From NCBI GenBank assembly GCA_015488535.1, contig WFNP01000043.1, positions 1 through 64,000 of the forward strand: 64,000 nucleotides of DNA, read 5' to 3'. The notes under the pieces are model-generated. The model saw only the letters and a list, made by a program, of their open reading frames with translations, was not told the origin of the DNA and made no database searches. Position 1 is the stretch's first letter. Each line of letters begins with the position of its first letter. Made by a program: the position numbers and the translations under genes. This DNA is from Nitratifractor sp. GTDB lineage: Bacteria > Campylobacterota > Campylobacteria > Campylobacterales > Sulfurovaceae. Shown one piece after another: positions 62,418 to 64,000 of the stretch.

Positions 62418-64000
62418 ATGATTGATAAAGACTCTATAGAAACACTAAAACAGCATATAGATATTGTAGATGTAATAGGCAGTTACATTGAGCTTAAAAA
62501 AGCAGGAGCCAATTTTAAAGCAAACTGCCCTTTTCACGGTGAAAAAACGCCGAGTTTCGTAGTAAGTCCCACCAAGCAGATATTTCACTGCTTTGGTTGC
62601 GGTATTGGTGGTGATGCTATAAAATTTGTAATGGAGTATGAAAAGCTAAGCTATCCCGAAGCTATAGAAAAGTTGGCATCTCAATATAACTTTACACTAA
62701 AATATAGCAAAACTCAAGGGGATTTTTCCCAAGCCAAAAGAGTCCTTGATTTACTCAAAGAGTGGTATTATAAAAATCTTGACAAAGAAAATAATGCTCT
62801 GAATTATCTGTATAGTAGAGGAATAAGCAGGGCATCTATTGAAAATTTTGAGATAGGGTATGCCCCAAGCTCAAAAGAAGTAATGAATTATCTCAACTCT
62901 TTACACATACCTCTTCCTGTAGCCGAAGAAGCAGGAGTAGTGGCAAAAGGTGAGAGAGGATACTATGCTAGACTGAGTGAGAGAGTTATTTTTCCGATAT
63001 TCTCACCAAATGGATCTATCGTAGGCTTTGGTGGCAGAACTATGGTTAATCATCCTGCCAAATATATCAACTCTCCTCAAACCAAACTCTTCAACAAATC
63101 CAGACTCTTATACGGATACAGCAGAGCAAAAGAGTATATATACAGGCAGAAGAGTATTATTGTCTGCGAAGGGTATCTTGATGTAATAATGCTCCATCAA
63201 GCAGGTTTCAAAAATGCTGTAGCTACTCTGGGAACTGCACTTACCCAGGAGCATCTGCCTCTGCTTAGAAAAGGTGAACCCAAGATAGTTTTGGCTTATG
63301 ACGGAGACAGTGCCGGGGTGACTGCTGCACTCAAGGCATCCAGACTCCTCAGTTCACACGGTTTTGAAGGCAGGGTTGTTTTGTTTCCAGACGGTAAAGA
63401 CCCTGCCGATATGGTGGCATCCAGAGATATAGATAGTCTAAAATCTCTACTCTCCGGTGGCGATGAACTGATTGCATTTGTATTGAAGATGATAGCCTCA
63501 TCTTATGATTTGAGTAATCCATATGAGAAGGAGAAGGCGGTTGCCGAAGCAAAAGATTATCTAATGGGTCTTGGTGATATCGTTTCAGAAGCATATATTC
63601 CTTTTGCTTCTTCTGTTTTTGGTGTAGCTACAGCTCATTTTTCCAAAATTGTCAATAATAGTAACAGAAGATATCAACAAAAAGATATAGAGATTAGACA
63701 AGAAGTGACAGACCCAGCCTGGCAGGTCATTATCAAGACACTGATAGCCAATGAGAGATTGGTAGATGATGTAGTAGATATTATATCTCCTGAGATGGCA
63801 GGACCACATAAGAGAGCATTAGACGCTCTCTTCAGAGGAGAGAGAGATGATTCTGAATTGATAGGTATAGAGATAGATGAAGATATACCTGTATTGGAGG
63901 AAGATGAGTTAAAAAAGACTCTGATATTACAGGTGCAAAACTGGTATATTAGAAAACTCAAGAGTATCACGGCTGATAAAAGTTTGCCTTATCAAAAAAA
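62418..64000 (+). CDS. dnaG: DNA primase, 3' end cut by window edge
   Basis: At least 527 residues, open to the right edge. Synthesises RNA primers at the replication fork. CHC2 zinc finger CPFHGEKTPSFVVSP and FHCFGCGIGGDAI near residues 37-65; the RNA polymerase core includes YSRGISRASIENFEIGYAP; the Toprim domain has VCEGYLDVIMLHQAGF near 253 and LAYDGDSAGVTAALKA near 293. The C-terminal DnaB-binding domain is only partly inside. ATG at 62418 after rnhB. Confidence 0.95.
   Translation, partial: MIDKDSIETLKQHIDIVDVIGSYIELKKAGANFKANCPFHGEKTPSFVVSPTKQIFHCFGCGIGGDAIKFVMEYEKLSYPEAIEKLASQYNFTLKYSKTQGDFSQAKRVLDLLKEWYYKNLDKENNALNYLYSRGISRASIENFEIGYAPSSKEVMNYLNSLHIPLPVAEEAGVVAKGERGYYARLSERVIFPIFSPNGSIVGFGGRTMVNHPAKYINSPQTKLFNKSRLLYGYSRAKEYIYRQKSIIVCEGYLDVIMLHQAGFKNAVATLGTALTQEHLPLLRKGEPKIVLAYDGDSAGVTAALKASRLLSSHGFEGRVVLFPDGKDPADMVASRDIDSLKSLLSGGDELIAFVLKMIASSYDLSNPYEKEKAVAEAKDYLMGLGDIVSEAYIPFASSVFGVATAHFSKIVNNSNRRYQQKDIEIRQEVTDPAWQVIIKTLIANERLVDDVVDIISPEMAGPHKRALDALFRGERDDSELIGIEIDEDIPVLEEDELKKTLILQVQNWYIRKLKSITADKSLPYQK

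Overview
The window is chromosomal DNA of a low-GC Campylobacterota (Epsilonproteobacteria) bacterium, most likely close to Sulfurovum or another free-living sulfur or hydrogen oxidiser. The evidence is the S10-spc cluster without an rpmD gene, the pheS-pheT-aroA-ispH-rpsA-serA series, a lapB-like/rnhA/rnc/aroC block, CcoG for cbb3 oxidase assembly, a sulfide:quinone reductase-like flavoprotein, many TTG/GTG starts with good ribosome binding sites, and TATAAT -10 boxes that mostly lack a clear -35. The genus is an inference; no rRNA gene is present. I see no CRISPR array, prophage, insertion sequence with a transposase, or replication origin.

Layout. 1-4063 (- strand): end of a polysaccharide glycosyltransferase operon (four glycosyltransferases, one cut by the window edge, plus a small possible relic ORF). 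4102-4235: a MITE/REP-like repeat. 4507-15164 (+): S10-spc ribosomal protein operon with secY, map and infA. 15264-19419 (+): HPr-kinase-like protein, TPR/zinc-ribbon protein, rnhA, rnc, aroC. 19573-22700 (+): alpha operon (rpmJ, rpsM, rpsK, rpsD, rpoA, rplQ) behind a structured leader RNA. 22859-26445: an eight-LysM NlpC/P60 protein and purT. 26715-35596: pheST, aroA, ispH, rpsA, serA. 35760-41303: an RND efflux operon whose permease is split into two genes. 41427-42577: efp and a DJ-1/PfpI protein. 42901-46257 (-): a dead-recombinase-like regulator, ccoG and an SQR-like flavoprotein. 46401-48037 (+): moaC, a DUF493 gene and an AEC permease. 48023-49615 (-): CvfB-like protein, rplT, rpmI. 49792-50269: five tRNAs. 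50377-53013: a modular GH9 cellulase, unexpected here. 53107-57069: BI-1 family protein, ThiE N-domain protein, tRNA-Ser (-), SRP RNA, AAA ATPase (-), tRNA-Arg(GCG), pseudo-receiver protein, gmk. 57071-59669 (-): an overlapping four-gene cluster (membrane protein, DUF2249, hemerythrin, FmdE-like) that looks like a nitric-oxide or redox stress module, facing a thioredoxin-like ferredoxin gene. 60291-64000 (+): panD, ybaB, ankyrin protein, rnhB, and the start of dnaG.

Most of the window is core growth machinery. The less ordinary parts are: the alpha-operon leader, which can form a pseudoknot just before the rpmJ Shine-Dalgarno; mutually exclusive pairings upstream of panD; a dispersed family of short terminal-inverted-repeat elements containing internal hairpins; the CBM2-like/GH9 cellulase; the split RND pump; and the catalytically dead resolvase-like protein coupled to ccoG. 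All structure and function statements come from reading the sequence by eye; no alignment, folding or database search was run.
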